A DNA stretch of 44,782 bases from Clostridia bacterium (GTDB lineage: Bacteria; Bacillota; Clostridia; UBA1381): contig CAADTH010000015.1 in NCBI GenBank assembly GCA_900751885.1, forward strand, positions 1-44,782, read 5' to 3'. The first letter of the stretch is position 1. Each line of letters begins with the position of its first letter. The notes under the pieces are model-generated. The model was given only the letters and a program-made list of their open reading frames with translations, searched no databases and was not told the DNA's origin. Both the position numbers and the translations under genes were made by a program. Positions 24,735-33,114 of this stretch are shown here, in pieces.

Positions 24735-26012
24735 CTATTTTCCGCGCCGCCGCCATACACGCTCTAGTGCATAACGCACCGCGTCAATGCTGTGATTGTC
24801 CCTATCAGGATAGCCGGATATCACGTTACCCTCTCGGTCACGTTCGTATTCATAATTGACAAACTCTTCCGCTGTTTTCGGGCATCGTTTGTTGTCAATA
24901 ATGATTTCATCCAATGAGCATAGCCATTTAATACCTGCTTCAACTGAGCCTGCACCCTTAATGGCTGGGTGCATATTCCAGCCCCACGCCCTAAAGTTTC
25001 CGATTGCTTTATTGTCCGCACGGTCAGCAGTGATATAGTCGCTCTTTTTCACGCCGTAGTCTGCCATCAATTTTGCAAAATCCTTATCACTTGTCTTGTT
25101 ACATGATAACTCTCCATAGATATATAGCTTGCGACGCGTCTTGTCGTAGTTCATCCGCACATATCGGTTAGGGTCTGGGTACCAGCCCCAATCTACGCCG
25201 TGATAAACTCTGTCAAAAATATTGATTTCATCCCGACTAATACCACGTATTGTGACATTGTCAAACACTGCACCGCCTGTGCCGTTGGCAATGCCTAAAT
25301 ACTCATGCTCGTATGCCTCCGGCTTTGTCTCGCGCAAAAACTCTGCTTGTTCAATAAATGTATTCCCGAGCCACGCTCTCGGCACATCCAGATACGTGTT
25401 ATGCGTCACCAGCCGTGTATCTTTCGGGATTTTGATATATTTATTCGCCCAGTTCTGTGCACTTTTCGGAGGGTTAAAGCTTTTGAAAATATATGCCTTG
25501 TCACCGCCGCGAACTGCTGACTGTTCAATCGACCGCACCGCATCATCGCCCCTGAACTGGTCTAACTCCTCAAACCATAAGATACCGATATACCCAAACG
25601 GCGGCTTGATAGATTTGATTTTGACAGGGTCATCCGCGCCCCTAAAATATATCCTCTGCCTTGTTGACTTTCGGATGATTTCCAACGGCGAGGTCTTAAA
25701 GATATAATCATCCGATCGCCCTGTCTGCTCAATCGCCCATTGCATCTGTGCATACACGCTATCCTTGAGCGTATCCTGTACCTGCCTGCAGACCAGCGCG
25801 TGCATTTGTGGATGAGTTTCCAATCGCTCCAAAAGTGCCAGAGACACAAAAGAGGATTTGGCGCTTCCTCGACCGCCGGAAAACACATATTCTGTATATC
25901 TGTCTGCTCGGATATCATCCAAAACAGGTTTAAACCTGTCAATCACCATATCATCATCTAACACCAATCGCCGCCGTGCTTGATATCGTGCAAATTCCTC
26001 TGCGATGCCCAT
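24735..26012 (-). CDS. Terminase large subunit, phage B
   Basis: The protein has 425 aa from ATG 26012, one base after the previous gene's stop. The Walker A variant GGRGSAKSS is at about residues 46-54 and Walker B ILWFEELDQ at 144-152. Nuclease acidic residues are expected at D274 (GVDWGWYPD), D330 (ITADRAD) and D410 (DNHSIDAVRY). This is the PBSX/terminase_3 type of Firmicutes phages, not the Mu gp28 type. It powers DNA packaging and makes the headful cuts. It ends with TAG. Confidence 0.93.
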   Translation of the reverse strand: MGIAEEFARYQARRRLVLDDDMVIDRFKPVLDDIRADRYTEYVFSGGRGSAKSSFVSLALLERLETHPQMHALVCRQVQDTLKDSVYAQMQWAIEQTGRSDDYIFKTSPLEIIRKSTRQRIYFRGADDPVKIKSIKPPFGYIGILWFEELDQFRGDDAVRSIEQSAVRGGDKAYIFKSFNPPKSAQNWANKYIKIPKDTRLVTHNTYLDVPRAWLGNTFIEQAEFLRETKPEAYEHEYLGIANGTGGAVFDNVTIRGISRDEINIFDRVYHGVDWGWYPDPNRYVRMNYDKTRRKLYIYGELSCNKTSDKDFAKLMADYGVKKSDYITADRADNKAIGNFRAWGWNMHPAIKGAGSVEAGIKWLCSLDEIIIDNKRCPKTAEEFVNYEYERDREGNVISGYPDRDNHSIDAVRYALERVWRRRGK

Positions 26013-26013
26013 A

Positions 26014-26307
26014 TCAGTGATACCTCTCACGTGATAACTCAACAACTGCTTGCCTGTGTTCACGCTTTACAGATTCATATAACGCATCCATGCCTGCTAC
26101 GCGGTTATCGCGTTCCCAGTTTGTTTTCTGTTTTTTTCTTCGCTTAGCACTCTCTACCCTACGATGTTCTTTCTCAGCTCCCCACTCGGGTAGAGAATGT
26201 AAAAAGGCACTCACGCTCTGGCGGCTCTTGCCAACCTGTTCGGCAATTTCCCCAATGCGTAAGTGCTCATCAAAATATAGTGTTTTGGCTTCTTCTTTCC
26301 AACTCAT
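26014..26307 (-). CDS. Helix-turn-helix protein before the large terminase
   Basis: The protein has 97 aa if the ATG at 26307 is used (an ATG at 26325 has no clear ribosome site). Residues about 5-40 are a helix-turn-helix: LYFDEHLRIGEIAEQVGKSRQSVSAFL. The rest is basic and helical (RRKKQKTNWERDNR). It lies between the DUF3486 gene and the large terminase, so it may be a DNA-recognition part of the terminase or a regulator. Which one cannot be decided from sequence. Confidence 0.75.
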   Translation of the reverse strand: MSWKEEAKTLYFDEHLRIGEIAEQVGKSRQSVSAFLHSLPEWGAEKEHRRVESAKRRKKQKTNWERDNRVAGMDALYESVKREHRQAVVELSRERYH

Positions 26308-26401
26308 AGATTTTTCACCCACCATCTACTTTACATTTTCGTCGGATTTTTCAGTGCATGACAATTTTTTTGGATAAGGAAATTGTCCAAAATAACACTG
26401 C

Positions 26402-26956
26402 TTATTCATCTTCAATTTTGCCTGCAAACTCCTCTGCAAACGATGCAATGCGCGTTGCCAGTGCAGGGTCATTCTCTGCAATTTCTTCAAACACCTGTGT
26501 CTTAAACTCATCCAGAGCTGTCTTTATCTTGCTGTCAAGCTCCGTATACACTTTATCTTTGTATGACTTGGTTTTAGACAATGATATAATCGCCCTCACT
26601 GCCTTATCCATCGGCATCTCATCCCATTCTTCTGATGCTGACGCGATTTTTTGGGTCAACCCTGACGCAACCATCTGGAGTGCTCCCTCTGTGTAATCCA
26701 TATCAGGATTTTGACGGATGGCATCCACAATCGCCTTGGTCTGTGCCTGCGCTTCCAGTATCCGCTGTGCCGCGTTACCCTTTCGCTGAGCATACCTAAA
26801 GACACTGCCATAGCTGATATCATACCCCTCCTCGGACAGATACTCGCTGATTTCACGATATGTATATCTTACATCGGCAAGCATACCATCAACGACCAGC
26901 CGCACCTCGCTTGGGAGCTCATCTATTTTTGATTTTACTCTTGTCCGTTTTGCCAT
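26402..26956 (-). CDS. DUF3486 protein, Mu gp27-type small terminase
   Basis: The protein has 184 aa. It opens with KRTRVKSKIDELPSEVRLVVD and continues with YTYREISEYLSEEGYDISY and GSVFRYAQRKG, the DUF3486 signature found in Mu-like phages (Mu gp27). The N-terminal part is a DNA-binding helical domain; the C-terminal two-thirds is helical and probably forms oligomers. It would recognise the phage packaging site. It is paired here with a non-Mu large terminase. Confidence 0.87.
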   Translation of the reverse strand: MAKRTRVKSKIDELPSEVRLVVDGMLADVRYTYREISEYLSEEGYDISYGSVFRYAQRKGNAAQRILEAQAQTKAIVDAIRQNPDMDYTEGALQMVASGLTQKIASASEEWDEMPMDKAVRAIISLSKTKSYKDKVYTELDSKIKTALDEFKTQVFEEIAENDPALATRIASFAEEFAGKIEDE

Positions 26957-26970
26957 ATAGCACCGCCCCC

Positions 26971-27312
26971 CTAGAGGTCGATACCATCGTCTGCCATCAG
27001 CTTGTATCCAAGCAACTTTCCGTCTGCAGTAAGCCGCATCTCAATTTCATCAATTTCCTGTGCGTCGCAGGAGCGCATCTCTGTTCGAGTGTCCGCATCA
27101 CGTACTTGTATATATCCCCTATCCTCAAAATAATCAATCGCATCAAGTACATCCTCAATACTCATGTTGTATGCCGCGAGTGTTTGCAACAGTGCACGCA
27201 CCTTAAACCACCCACGCCGGAACATTGTACTGATAATACGCATGACTGTCCCATTTGCTTTGCAAAAATCCGCGGCATCCATTGCCGTCAAATCATTATG
27301 TAATTTAGCCAT
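26971..27312 (-). CDS. Mu-like late protein (VpaChn25_0724/gp26-like)
   Basis: The protein has 113 aa starting MAKLHNDLTAMDAADFCKANG. The segment ALLQTLAAYNMSIEDVLDAIDYFEDRGYIQVR has winged-helix character and recalls a small protein found before DUF3486 in Mu-like phages. It begins right at the stop of the DUF2730-like gene. Its role is unknown. Confidence 0.68.
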   Translation of the reverse strand: MAKLHNDLTAMDAADFCKANGTVMRIISTMFRRGWFKVRALLQTLAAYNMSIEDVLDAIDYFEDRGYIQVRDADTRTEMRSCDAQEIDEIEMRLTADGKLLGYKLMADDGIDL

Positions 27313-27573
27313 TTACTGCATACCTCCCTCTTTGATAATTTCAAACAACATGTTTTGTATGTTTTCTAATCTTCGTAAAATCTCACCGCTATCTCTGTTG
27401 TAATCTTCTTTTCGTACATATTCTTCTGCCATTTTGGTTCGTAGGTCTTTGACCTCTGACATCGCCTGCTCTGCCTTATTGAGTTCCCTTTTAAGGAAAA
27501 ATCCCAATCCCCCTACAATGATGGTACAGATAAGCTGTACGCCTGCAATGACCCAATTTACAATATTACTCAT
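27313..27573 (-). CDS. Small membrane protein with coiled coil (DUF2730-like)
   Basis: The protein has 86 aa. Residues 5-27 are a transmembrane helix (WVIAGVQLICTIIVGGLGFFL). The rest is a charged coiled coil (LNKAEQAMSEVKDLRTKMAEEY). This is the design of DUF2730 of Mu-like phages and of XhlA-type lysis helpers. It follows the holin with a four-base overlap, so a lysis or spanin-like part is likely. Confidence 0.75.
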   Translation of the reverse strand: MSNIVNWVIAGVQLICTIIVGGLGFFLKRELNKAEQAMSEVKDLRTKMAEEYVRKEDYNRDSGEILRRLENIQNMLFEIIKEGGMQ

Positions 27574-27818
27574 ACCCCTCTCCCCTTTTGCTTTGTCAGT
27601 GCCTCATCCGCCGCAAGTGCCGCCTGTGTAAAGCTGTTATTTTTCCACCACGCCCATATTGAGACTGCGGCTGTCAGCACCATTGACACACCGTTTGCCA
27701 CCTCATCGCTCGACCATGGGAGTGGACTTTTGCCGCATACCGTCAGCATTTGATTCACAAGTGCCAGTACAAGCACAGCCGTGCGTGTAATCGTTCCGAT
27801 TGATACATTCCGTTTCAT
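27570..27818 (-). CDS. Holin, SPP1 family
   Basis: The protein has 82 aa from ATG 27818 (GGAGG 7 bases upstream; the ATG at 27833 overlaps that site). The text is MKRNVSIGTITRTAVLVLALVNQMLTV, then two hydrophobic helices, WAWWKNNSFTQAALAADE and a basic tail, all typical of SPP1-type holins. It makes the membrane lesion that releases the amidase. The amidase lies 20 kb further down the late operon. Confidence 0.92.
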   Translation of the reverse strand: MKRNVSIGTITRTAVLVLALVNQMLTVCGKSPLPWSSDEVANGVSMVLTAAVSIWAWWKNNSFTQAALAADEALTKQKGRGV

Positions 27819-27833
27819 TCTCATTTCCTCCAT

Positions 27834-27882
27834 AAAAAAATTGTGATAGAGGGAGACCTGTCGTCTCTCACTATCACAATTT
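27834..27882 (-). terminator. Long hairpin terminator between mor and the holin
   Basis: A 12-bp outer stem (AAATTGTGATAG with CTATCACAATTT) and an inner GAGAC/GTCTC stem are followed by seven T on the minus strand. It ends 16 bases before the holin start. It closes the early/middle transcript, so late expression must come from read-through, antitermination or a promoter just upstream. Confidence 0.88.
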
Positions 27883-27908
27883 TATCTAATTTATATGCAC
27901 TGCTCCAA
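27881..27908 (-). promoter_or_regulatory. Possible middle/late promoter after mor
   Basis: The minus strand has TTGGAG, a 16-base spacer and GATAAA, with TGCATATAAAT (extended -10 form) inside. In Mu, the Mor-dependent promoter lies directly after mor. A transcript from here would pass through the hairpin at 27834-27882. This is weak evidence. Confidence 0.25.
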
Positions 27909-27930
27909 TAAACCATTTTAGTGATTTGGT

Positions 27931-28248
27931 TCACAACTCATCAAATATTGTTGTCTGTCCTTCCAATGGTTTATTACGCTGTGTATTGATATTGTCTGCA
28001 CAAATTTTACGTATGGCATTTTCAGTAAGCCCATATTTCTTGGCAAGGCGCTTAAAGTTATATCCATCAAATTCTTCAATGATTTTTTTGTCCCGAAGCG
28101 GACGATATACGGTATCATATTTAGGGAAATACACTTGTTCACCAGAAAAGATTTTTGCAAGCTGTATTGTATCCTCAACCCCACATATCTCTGCAATCGT
28201 CCGATATGGTTCTGGTAAATCGTCAAGCTGTAGCTCTGCTTCTGCCAT
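27931..28248 (-). CDS. Mor-family transcription activator
   Basis: The protein has 105 aa. The N-terminal dimerisation part reads DLPEPYRTIAEICGVEDTIQLAK. The C-terminal helix-turn-helix is FKRLAKKYGLTENAIRKIC (about 72-92). This layout is that of Mu Mor and C. It follows gemA at the end of the early operon as in Mu. It would switch on middle or late genes by binding near the promoter and contacting RNA polymerase. No second C-like gene is present, so Mor may act directly on the late operon. Confidence 0.9.
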   Translation of the reverse strand: MAEAELQLDDLPEPYRTIAEICGVEDTIQLAKIFSGEQVYFPKYDTVYRPLRDKKIIEEFDGYNFKRLAKKYGLTENAIRKICADNINTQRNKPLEGQTTIFDEL

Positions 28249-28272
28249 GTGTATCTCCCTCCATCCTTACCC

Positions 28273-28653
28273 TTATGTCTCCACCTTCGCAAGCAATGAT
28301 TTCAAGCCTTCAATTACCTTACTCGCCTGCCCGACGGTCAGCCAGTCAATATTATCTATCCCTGCGTATTTGTGCAGAAACCCCTGCAGGCGGTTTGGAT
28401 TATCATCCCAGCCAAGTGTATGCGCCATGTCCTGTATGTACTTCTTTTGCGCCGCTGTTATCATACCTGGCGGCGTCGGCTTTTCAGTTTCCTTCCCTTT
28501 GATTTTGTCGATGATATATCGCCCTTCTGCTTCTGTAAGAGCTGAGATATGTTCAATTGCGAACTCACTGAATACCATCTGGTGCAACAGATCGCTGTCA
28601 ATGTCATACTGTCTGGCAGTCGCCCACAGAGCGCGCATCAGCTTACCCTGCAT
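28273..28653 (-). CDS. GemA/DUF1018 (Mu gp16-like) protein
   Basis: The protein has 126 aa. It contains MRALWATARQYDIDSDLLHQM and the C-terminal pair AAQKKYIQDMAHTLGWDDNP and IDWLTVGQASKVIEGLKSL, which define the GemA/DUF1018 family of Mu-like phages. In Mu, GemA affects host gene expression and DNA supercoiling. It overlaps the gene before it by 11 bases and comes before mor, exactly as in Mu. Confidence 0.9.
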   Translation of the reverse strand: MQGKLMRALWATARQYDIDSDLLHQMVFSEFAIEHISALTEAEGRYIIDKIKGKETEKPTPPGMITAAQKKYIQDMAHTLGWDDNPNRLQGFLHKYAGIDNIDWLTVGQASKVIEGLKSLLAKVET

Positions 28654-28861
28654 CCTCCTCCCCCTTTCGATGTACCATGATGTCCATTGTATAGTTTTCT
28701 GTGTCCCTCAGCGTCATGCTGATAAGCTCGGCAACGCTATCTATCTGTGAGCGTGTAACGTCAATGCCTCGTATATCAATAATGGGGTTGCCTTGTATCC
28801 GAGGCAGTTCTTTTCGTACAGGGACTGCGCGGTTTGTTTTCTGCTCCTTGGGTGTCATCAT
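28643..28861 (-). CDS. Small early protein of unknown function
   Basis: The protein has 72 aa; ATG 28861 is 6 bases from GGAGGG, and another ATG follows directly. The first part is basic (PKEQKTNRAVPVRKELPRIQG), then IIDIRGIDVTRSQIDSVAELI and an acidic end. It starts just after the gam stop and overlaps gemA. It is part of the early operon. I recognise no family. Confidence 0.72.
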   Translation of the reverse strand: MMTPKEQKTNRAVPVRKELPRIQGNPIIDIRGIDVTRSQIDSVAELISMTLRDTENYTMDIMVHRKGEEDAG

Positions 28862-28863
28862 TT

Positions 28864-29349
28864 TCATCCCTCCAGCTCTTCGATATTTAAGTCGCAAAAA
28901 TATTTCTCAGATTCCCGACGCTTTGCGCCGATTGCGGCAAGTGCCTCATCGTTATATTGCTCCATAGCTGTTTTATCCAGCTTCTCTGTTACCTTAATAA
29001 TGTCAGTCATCGCGTGCTGTTTTGCGGCTTCGATGATTGTTTTGACATTCCGCGTGACAATCTCGGTTGTTTTTCGGAATCCCACTTTCCCGAACGCAAA
29101 CTCACGAGTTTTTCTATCGACAAAAGCGGATTTGTGTGACTGTGTAAACAGCTTAACCTGCTCTGCGAGCTCTTCATATACTTTTGCCTCTGCCTTGTCC
29201 TGCTCCTCATATGGAGCTTTGATTGACGTGATTGCATTGTTCATCTGGATTTCCGCTTTTTTTCGCCTGAGTGCAATATCGCGCATATCACGCAGTGCCA
29301 CTGCCACCTCATCCCACGTTTCATATCTTGACTTATTTTTCTTTGCCAT
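28864..29349 (-). CDS. gam: Gam-like host-nuclease inhibitor
   Basis: The protein has 161 aa from ATG 29349, with AGGAGG 6 bases before. It is highly charged and helical, with SRYETWDEVAVALRDMRDIA, LFTQSHKSAFVDRKTREFAFG and VGFRKTTEI, the signature of Mu Gam (PF07352). Mu Gam binds double-strand DNA ends and protects them from exonucleases such as RecBCD or AddAB. It stands after the transposition genes, as in Mu. Confidence 0.92.
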   Translation of the reverse strand: MAKKNKSRYETWDEVAVALRDMRDIALRRKKAEIQMNNAITSIKAPYEEQDKAEAKVYEELAEQVKLFTQSHKSAFVDRKTREFAFGKVGFRKTTEIVTRNVKTIIEAAKQHAMTDIIKVTEKLDKTAMEQYNDEALAAIGAKRRESEKYFCDLNIEELEG

Positions 29350-29375
29350 GCTTTTTCCTCCTTTTTTGTTATCTA

Positions 29376-29516
29376 TCAGTACGTTACCGCGGCATTTAGG
29401 ACTGCCGCCGCAATCCAATACACCATCTGCCGCCAGTTGCCCGACAGTCCATAAGGGACTGCTGCGCAAATCTGTATTACAATCAATATCGTTGGTAGTA
29501 TCTTTGTCTTATCCAT
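29376..29516 (-). CDS. Small two-helix membrane protein
   Basis: The protein has 46 aa from ATG 29516, after AAGGGGAT. It reads MDKTKILPTILIVIQICAAV, then GNWRQMVYWIAAAVLNAAVTY, giving two short membrane helices with a loop. It lies between the ATPase gene and gam with tight spacing. Mu carries kil in this region, but no relation can be shown. A similar peptide seems familiar from other clostridial Mu-like phages; that is memory, not a search. Confidence 0.7.
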   Translation of the reverse strand: MDKTKILPTILIVIQICAAVPYGLSGNWRQMVYWIAAAVLNAAVTY

Positions 29517-29525
29517 GTTATCCCC

Positions 29526-30458
29526 TTAAATCATCATCATAGCAGATGCCGCCTTGACAATGTCCAGCGTTACCGCGTCCCCATCGGCAAGACGTACAAT
29601 ATTTCGGTAAGTGCGGTCGAGTAACCGAAAGCACCCATTTTTATCGTTACATGCTCGCCGGATGAGCTCTTTTTCTGCCGATGCGTCCACTGAGATATCA
29701 CATATGTATTTCTTAACCTCATCCGTTGATAATCCCGATAGAGCAAACCGAAAGTCAATGCGGTTCGCCATACGTGGGATATATTGCCGGATGATTTTGT
29801 CCAGTGCTGGCTCTCCGGCAAGCACCAATCCCATATCGGACTGGTCGTATATGCTCCGCAAAATCTCCGCCTTTTTCTGTGTGTATTTCGTGATTAGCTT
29901 ATCCGCTTCGTCAATGATTAAGAGCCAGCCCGAATTGGCATTGAAAAAGTCTTTGATATTATCCAGCCTGTCGTCAATCGTACCGCTGACATGCGGCAGA
30001 GAGAGTACACGCTCAATCGCTTTCACCAAATCTCGCGCATTCATGCTTTCGTTGCACTCCACATATGCAACTTTCGCGCCTTTGGCATAATATTTGAGCG
30101 AGTAACTCTTGCCATAGCCGCTCCTACCTACTACAACTCCCAATCCCATGTAATCCTGACAGCTTTGGCACACTGCCATCACGCCTGCCGCATCGTGTGT
30201 CTGGCATAATACATGTTGTTCTTGGACAATTTTTTTGACCGTAGACGCATTTTTCTTTCCATTACCTCTAACCAATTCAGCAAGCTTTTCCTCAATTTTA
30301 TTGACTGTCCCCTGTGTTAGATTGTCCCTCTTATCATTGAGGTACTGCACCACACTTGTACGGTGTATGTCAATCATAGCGGACAGCTCCGCCTTGCTGA
30401 TTTTCGCCTGTTCAAGATATTCTAATGTCCTCTCCCGCAATGCTTCGTTTATATCCAT
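29526..30458 (-). CDS. MuB-like AAA+ transposition ATPase
   Basis: The protein has 310 aa from ATG 30458 (AGGAGG 7 bases upstream), close to the 312 of Mu B. Residues 12-45 are an N-terminal helix-turn-helix (ISKAELSAMIDIHRTSVVQYL). Walker A is GRSGYGKS at 111-118 and Walker B LLIIDEAD at 179-186. Known MuB binds target DNA in an ATP-dependent way, stimulates the transposase and gives target immunity. It follows the transposase at a distance of 10 bases. Confidence 0.93.
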   Translation of the reverse strand: MDINEALRERTLEYLEQAKISKAELSAMIDIHRTSVVQYLNDKRDNLTQGTVNKIEEKLAELVRGNGKKNASTVKKIVQEQHVLCQTHDAAGVMAVCQSCQDYMGLGVVVGRSGYGKSYSLKYYAKGAKVAYVECNESMNARDLVKAIERVLSLPHVSGTIDDRLDNIKDFFNANSGWLLIIDEADKLITKYTQKKAEILRSIYDQSDMGLVLAGEPALDKIIRQYIPRMANRIDFRFALSGLSTDEVKKYICDISVDASAEKELIRRACNDKNGCFRLLDRTYRNIVRLADGDAVTLDIVKAASAMMMI

Positions 30459-30468
30459 GATTACCCTC

Positions 30469-32514
30469 CTATCCAATGCGTTTAAAGGCTTTTTCCGCCT
30501 GCTGGCGCATAAATTCATTGTTATCTATCGTTTCCTTCTCTTCCTTTTTGCCTGGTTTCCGCTCCGCGAGCTTCTCCCTATATTGTCTATCCTGCGGCAG
30601 TGTGGTTATCTTTGGCGGCTCATCAGCCAGCTCCGGCAGCTGTAACCCTCTCTCCTGATATGGTGTTTGCAATGCCTTGATATCCTCCCGTGCTCGTTTC
30701 AGTTGCCGCCCTTGCGCCTTGATGTGCTCCGTGAGCTGTTCGTCATCCTGCTCTGCCAGAGGGTGCAATCCCTCGTATGTGGATGCAGTGCATATCTGCT
30801 TGCCATCCGCATTATATACACTGATGCACGACATGTCGGAGTCGTGGTATCGTACAAGTACCTTCTCTCCAACATATTCTCCGAGTGCCTCGTGCATATA
30901 TGTCTGACCGCAGAGCTCAATACCAACATTGTACACGTTCCGCTCCACGGTTTTACCCAATAACGATAGTACATAGTCAAGTGGCGGTGCGGCTTTGTAA
31001 TACCGCTCCCCATCTTCATACACCTTGATTGGCACTGGTGTTGTCTCTCCTTGGTCTTTTAACCCTCCGTGCTGTTTCTGGTGGTATACATCATTGATGT
31101 ACACCTCAAACATCGCGGCAAACTCGTCGAGCGTATACAGCTCACCGCGTTCCAGCATGCCCTTGATATCCTTTTTCACCTTTCCAGCAGTCTTTGAACC
31201 TGTTAATGTACCAGTATAACTTGTAAATCTCTTTGTAAACCCTTGAATGAGTGTACCAAAAAACCGCTCAATCTGTGCCTTTGTCCATGGTGTATATGGG
31301 AGAGCTCGTTTGTCATACTCAATTCCGAGTGACTTGTAAAAACCCTTGATTTCATTATCAATGTCAAACCGCTGTGCCCTTGGTCGTCCGGTCAATGTCT
31401 GAGCGGTAAAATCCTTACCGTTATCTATGTACACTACTCTCGGCACACCCTCTATCGGTGATTCACGTTTCGGGTAAATCATGTGTATCAAGGTCTGTTT
31501 AATGACCTCCGCGTTCGGCTGTACACATATCCCCCAGCCAACAAGGCATCGTGAGCGCATGTCGATAAATCCAACGAGATATGGTCGTATTGCCGTAACC
31601 TTGCCGTTCGGCTGAACATATTTTGTCCAACAATCAAATGTATGGGCGTCCCCCTGCACTACCTCCATCACCTTGAGTTTTTTCAAGTCGCGTCGCCGTT
31701 TTATCATTGCTGTGTGTCGGAATCCCTCAATCCCATATTGTAGGAGTGGTTTCACCGCACTGTTGTTGCTCCTGATAACCTCCACATACCGCCGCACTGT
31801 CTGATACGAGGGGATGTGCTCTACCTCTTTATTGCACTCTACAGTGCAAAACTCCTCATAGAGTATGCGCATTGTCTGCATGTTCTGATGGTACTTGGGG
31901 CATGCCCATAGATTTTCGATGTCCGCTTTCATCTCTTCCGTTAACACCGTGTGCCTGCCCTTTTTGGGCGGCTTACACAACGCAAGGATTTTATACATTC
32001 CATAATTCTTCCCTGTTTCCAGCTCAGCGGCTTGGGCGTATATCACGCCCTCAGTGTACCGCTTGAGGTAACGCCTGAAATTTTTGCCGCTCATGTCAAG
32101 ATGCGACTTTGCAAATTCATTTGTAAATTCTGTTGTCTGCTTTCGGTGATTTGGCTTCTCCTGTAGATACTTCTCAATTTCTGCCGCCAAATTGCATTTT
32201 TGCAGGTATTCATCGTGATAATTATTCAGATACCACGCAATATCTATGCCATAGTACCAGGGCATGTTTTCCTCCTCAAACACCCCTTGCCGCTCCAGAC
32301 TTCTCCGTTCTATTTCCGCCCTCTTCCTTCTTTTATATAGGGACTGGGCTCTTTCCGATAGACTTTCAACGGCTATGTATACCCGGTCTTTTCCGCCGTT
32401 TTTGTCAGGTTTTTTGTGGATATGCTCATAATATCCTCTGAGGTATCGCATTTGTATTGTATGGTATGTCTCTCCTTCTAGGTCAGCCGTCGTCTGCATA
32501 TCTACCCATTCCAT
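30469..32514 (-). CDS. MuA-like DDE transposase
   Basis: The protein has 681 aa from ATG 32514 (AAGAGG 8 bases upstream; GTG 32523 overlaps it). The N-terminus has a MuA-type DNA-binding region (EGETYHTIQMRYLRGYY). The catalytic core (rve) carries D289 in VVQGDAHTFDCW, D364 in VVYIDNGKDF and E416 in WTKAQIERFFG, spaced like D269/D336/E392 of MuA. The C-terminus is basic and charged, where MuA contacts MuB and ClpX. It cuts both phage ends and joins them to target DNA, so it causes both integration and replication. All three catalytic residues are present. Confidence 0.96.
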   Translation of the reverse strand: MEWVDMQTTADLEGETYHTIQMRYLRGYYEHIHKKPDKNGGKDRVYIAVESLSERAQSLYKRRKRAEIERRSLERQGVFEEENMPWYYGIDIAWYLNNYHDEYLQKCNLAAEIEKYLQEKPNHRKQTTEFTNEFAKSHLDMSGKNFRRYLKRYTEGVIYAQAAELETGKNYGMYKILALCKPPKKGRHTVLTEEMKADIENLWACPKYHQNMQTMRILYEEFCTVECNKEVEHIPSYQTVRRYVEVIRSNNSAVKPLLQYGIEGFRHTAMIKRRRDLKKLKVMEVVQGDAHTFDCWTKYVQPNGKVTAIRPYLVGFIDMRSRCLVGWGICVQPNAEVIKQTLIHMIYPKRESPIEGVPRVVYIDNGKDFTAQTLTGRPRAQRFDIDNEIKGFYKSLGIEYDKRALPYTPWTKAQIERFFGTLIQGFTKRFTSYTGTLTGSKTAGKVKKDIKGMLERGELYTLDEFAAMFEVYINDVYHQKQHGGLKDQGETTPVPIKVYEDGERYYKAAPPLDYVLSLLGKTVERNVYNVGIELCGQTYMHEALGEYVGEKVLVRYHDSDMSCISVYNADGKQICTASTYEGLHPLAEQDDEQLTEHIKAQGRQLKRAREDIKALQTPYQERGLQLPELADEPPKITTLPQDRQYREKLAERKPGKKEEKETIDNNEFMRQQAEKAFKRIG

Positions 32515-32632
32515 CGTTTTCACCTCTTGTTTTTCCTACCGATTCATGCTATAATAATTATACAAATGATTTTTTATACGCTCATTTCATTTGTGTTTGG
32601 GGTACAACTGGTCAAGAGTTGTACCTCTTTTT

Positions 32633-32845
32633 TTATGCTCTTTTTTCTTCAATTCCCAAAATTTCATATATTTTTCTCCGTTCCTTTGCAAAGCGTTGTT
32701 CAGAATGGCAGATATCACAAAATCTATTCTGTGGAATTCCATACTTTCTGCAAAATTCCGCCTGTGTCATATCCAGTTCCAATAAACACCATTTAATCTG
32801 CTTCCCATTTACTGTCAATGGACGTTTTTTTCGTCTTTTTTTCAT
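32633..32845 (-). CDS. Ner-like helix-turn-helix regulator
   Basis: The protein has 70 aa from ATG 32845 (GGAGG 6-7 bases upstream). After a basic start (MKKRRKKRPL) it has IKWCLLELDMTQAEFCRKYGIPQNRFCDI, a XRE-type helix-turn-helix. It occupies the place of Mu ner, first regulatory gene of the early operon. It probably lowers early transcription and opposes the repressor. It overlaps the preceding small gene by 53 bases. Confidence 0.78.
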   Translation of the reverse strand: MKKRRKKRPLTVNGKQIKWCLLELDMTQAEFCRKYGIPQNRFCDICHSEQRFAKERRKIYEILGIEEKRA

Positions 32846-33005
32846 ATGTATCCTCCTTTTTCTGTTGTTCAAGCAGATGTCGTATACACCGCTTCATATG
32901 CTCCATACGTTTTTCATCCAAAGTATTACGACGCAGACTACATATTTCCCATCCAAGATAGATACATATTCCACACGTAAAGAGCATTAATATGGTAGTC
33001 TCCAT
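32793..33005 (-). CDS. Small single-helix membrane protein, first early gene
   Basis: The protein has 70 aa from ATG 33005 (AGGAGG 7 bases upstream). It begins METTILMLFTCGICIYLGWE, one membrane helix, then a basic cytoplasmic tail (KRCIRHLLEQQKKEDTYEKK). It is the first gene after the early promoter. A membrane protein made immediately on infection could exclude other phages or alter host physiology, but nothing shows this. I recognise no family. Confidence 0.68.
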   Translation of the reverse strand: METTILMLFTCGICIYLGWEICSLRRNTLDEKRMEHMKRCIRHLLEQQKKEDTYEKKTKKTSIDSKWEAD

Positions 33006-33114
33006 TCTTTTTCCTCCTTTCATCATTCTATTTTTAATTTTGGTATATCTTATCTCCTTTCTTTATTAATAACAGTTGTTTTTGGACACTTTACATGATA
33101 AAATATCTTATGTA

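Noticed and set aside
27918..28292. Minus-strand ORF of 124 codons overlapping mor
   Set aside because: It covers the Mor frame, which has a clear family signature and ribosome site; this frame has neither.
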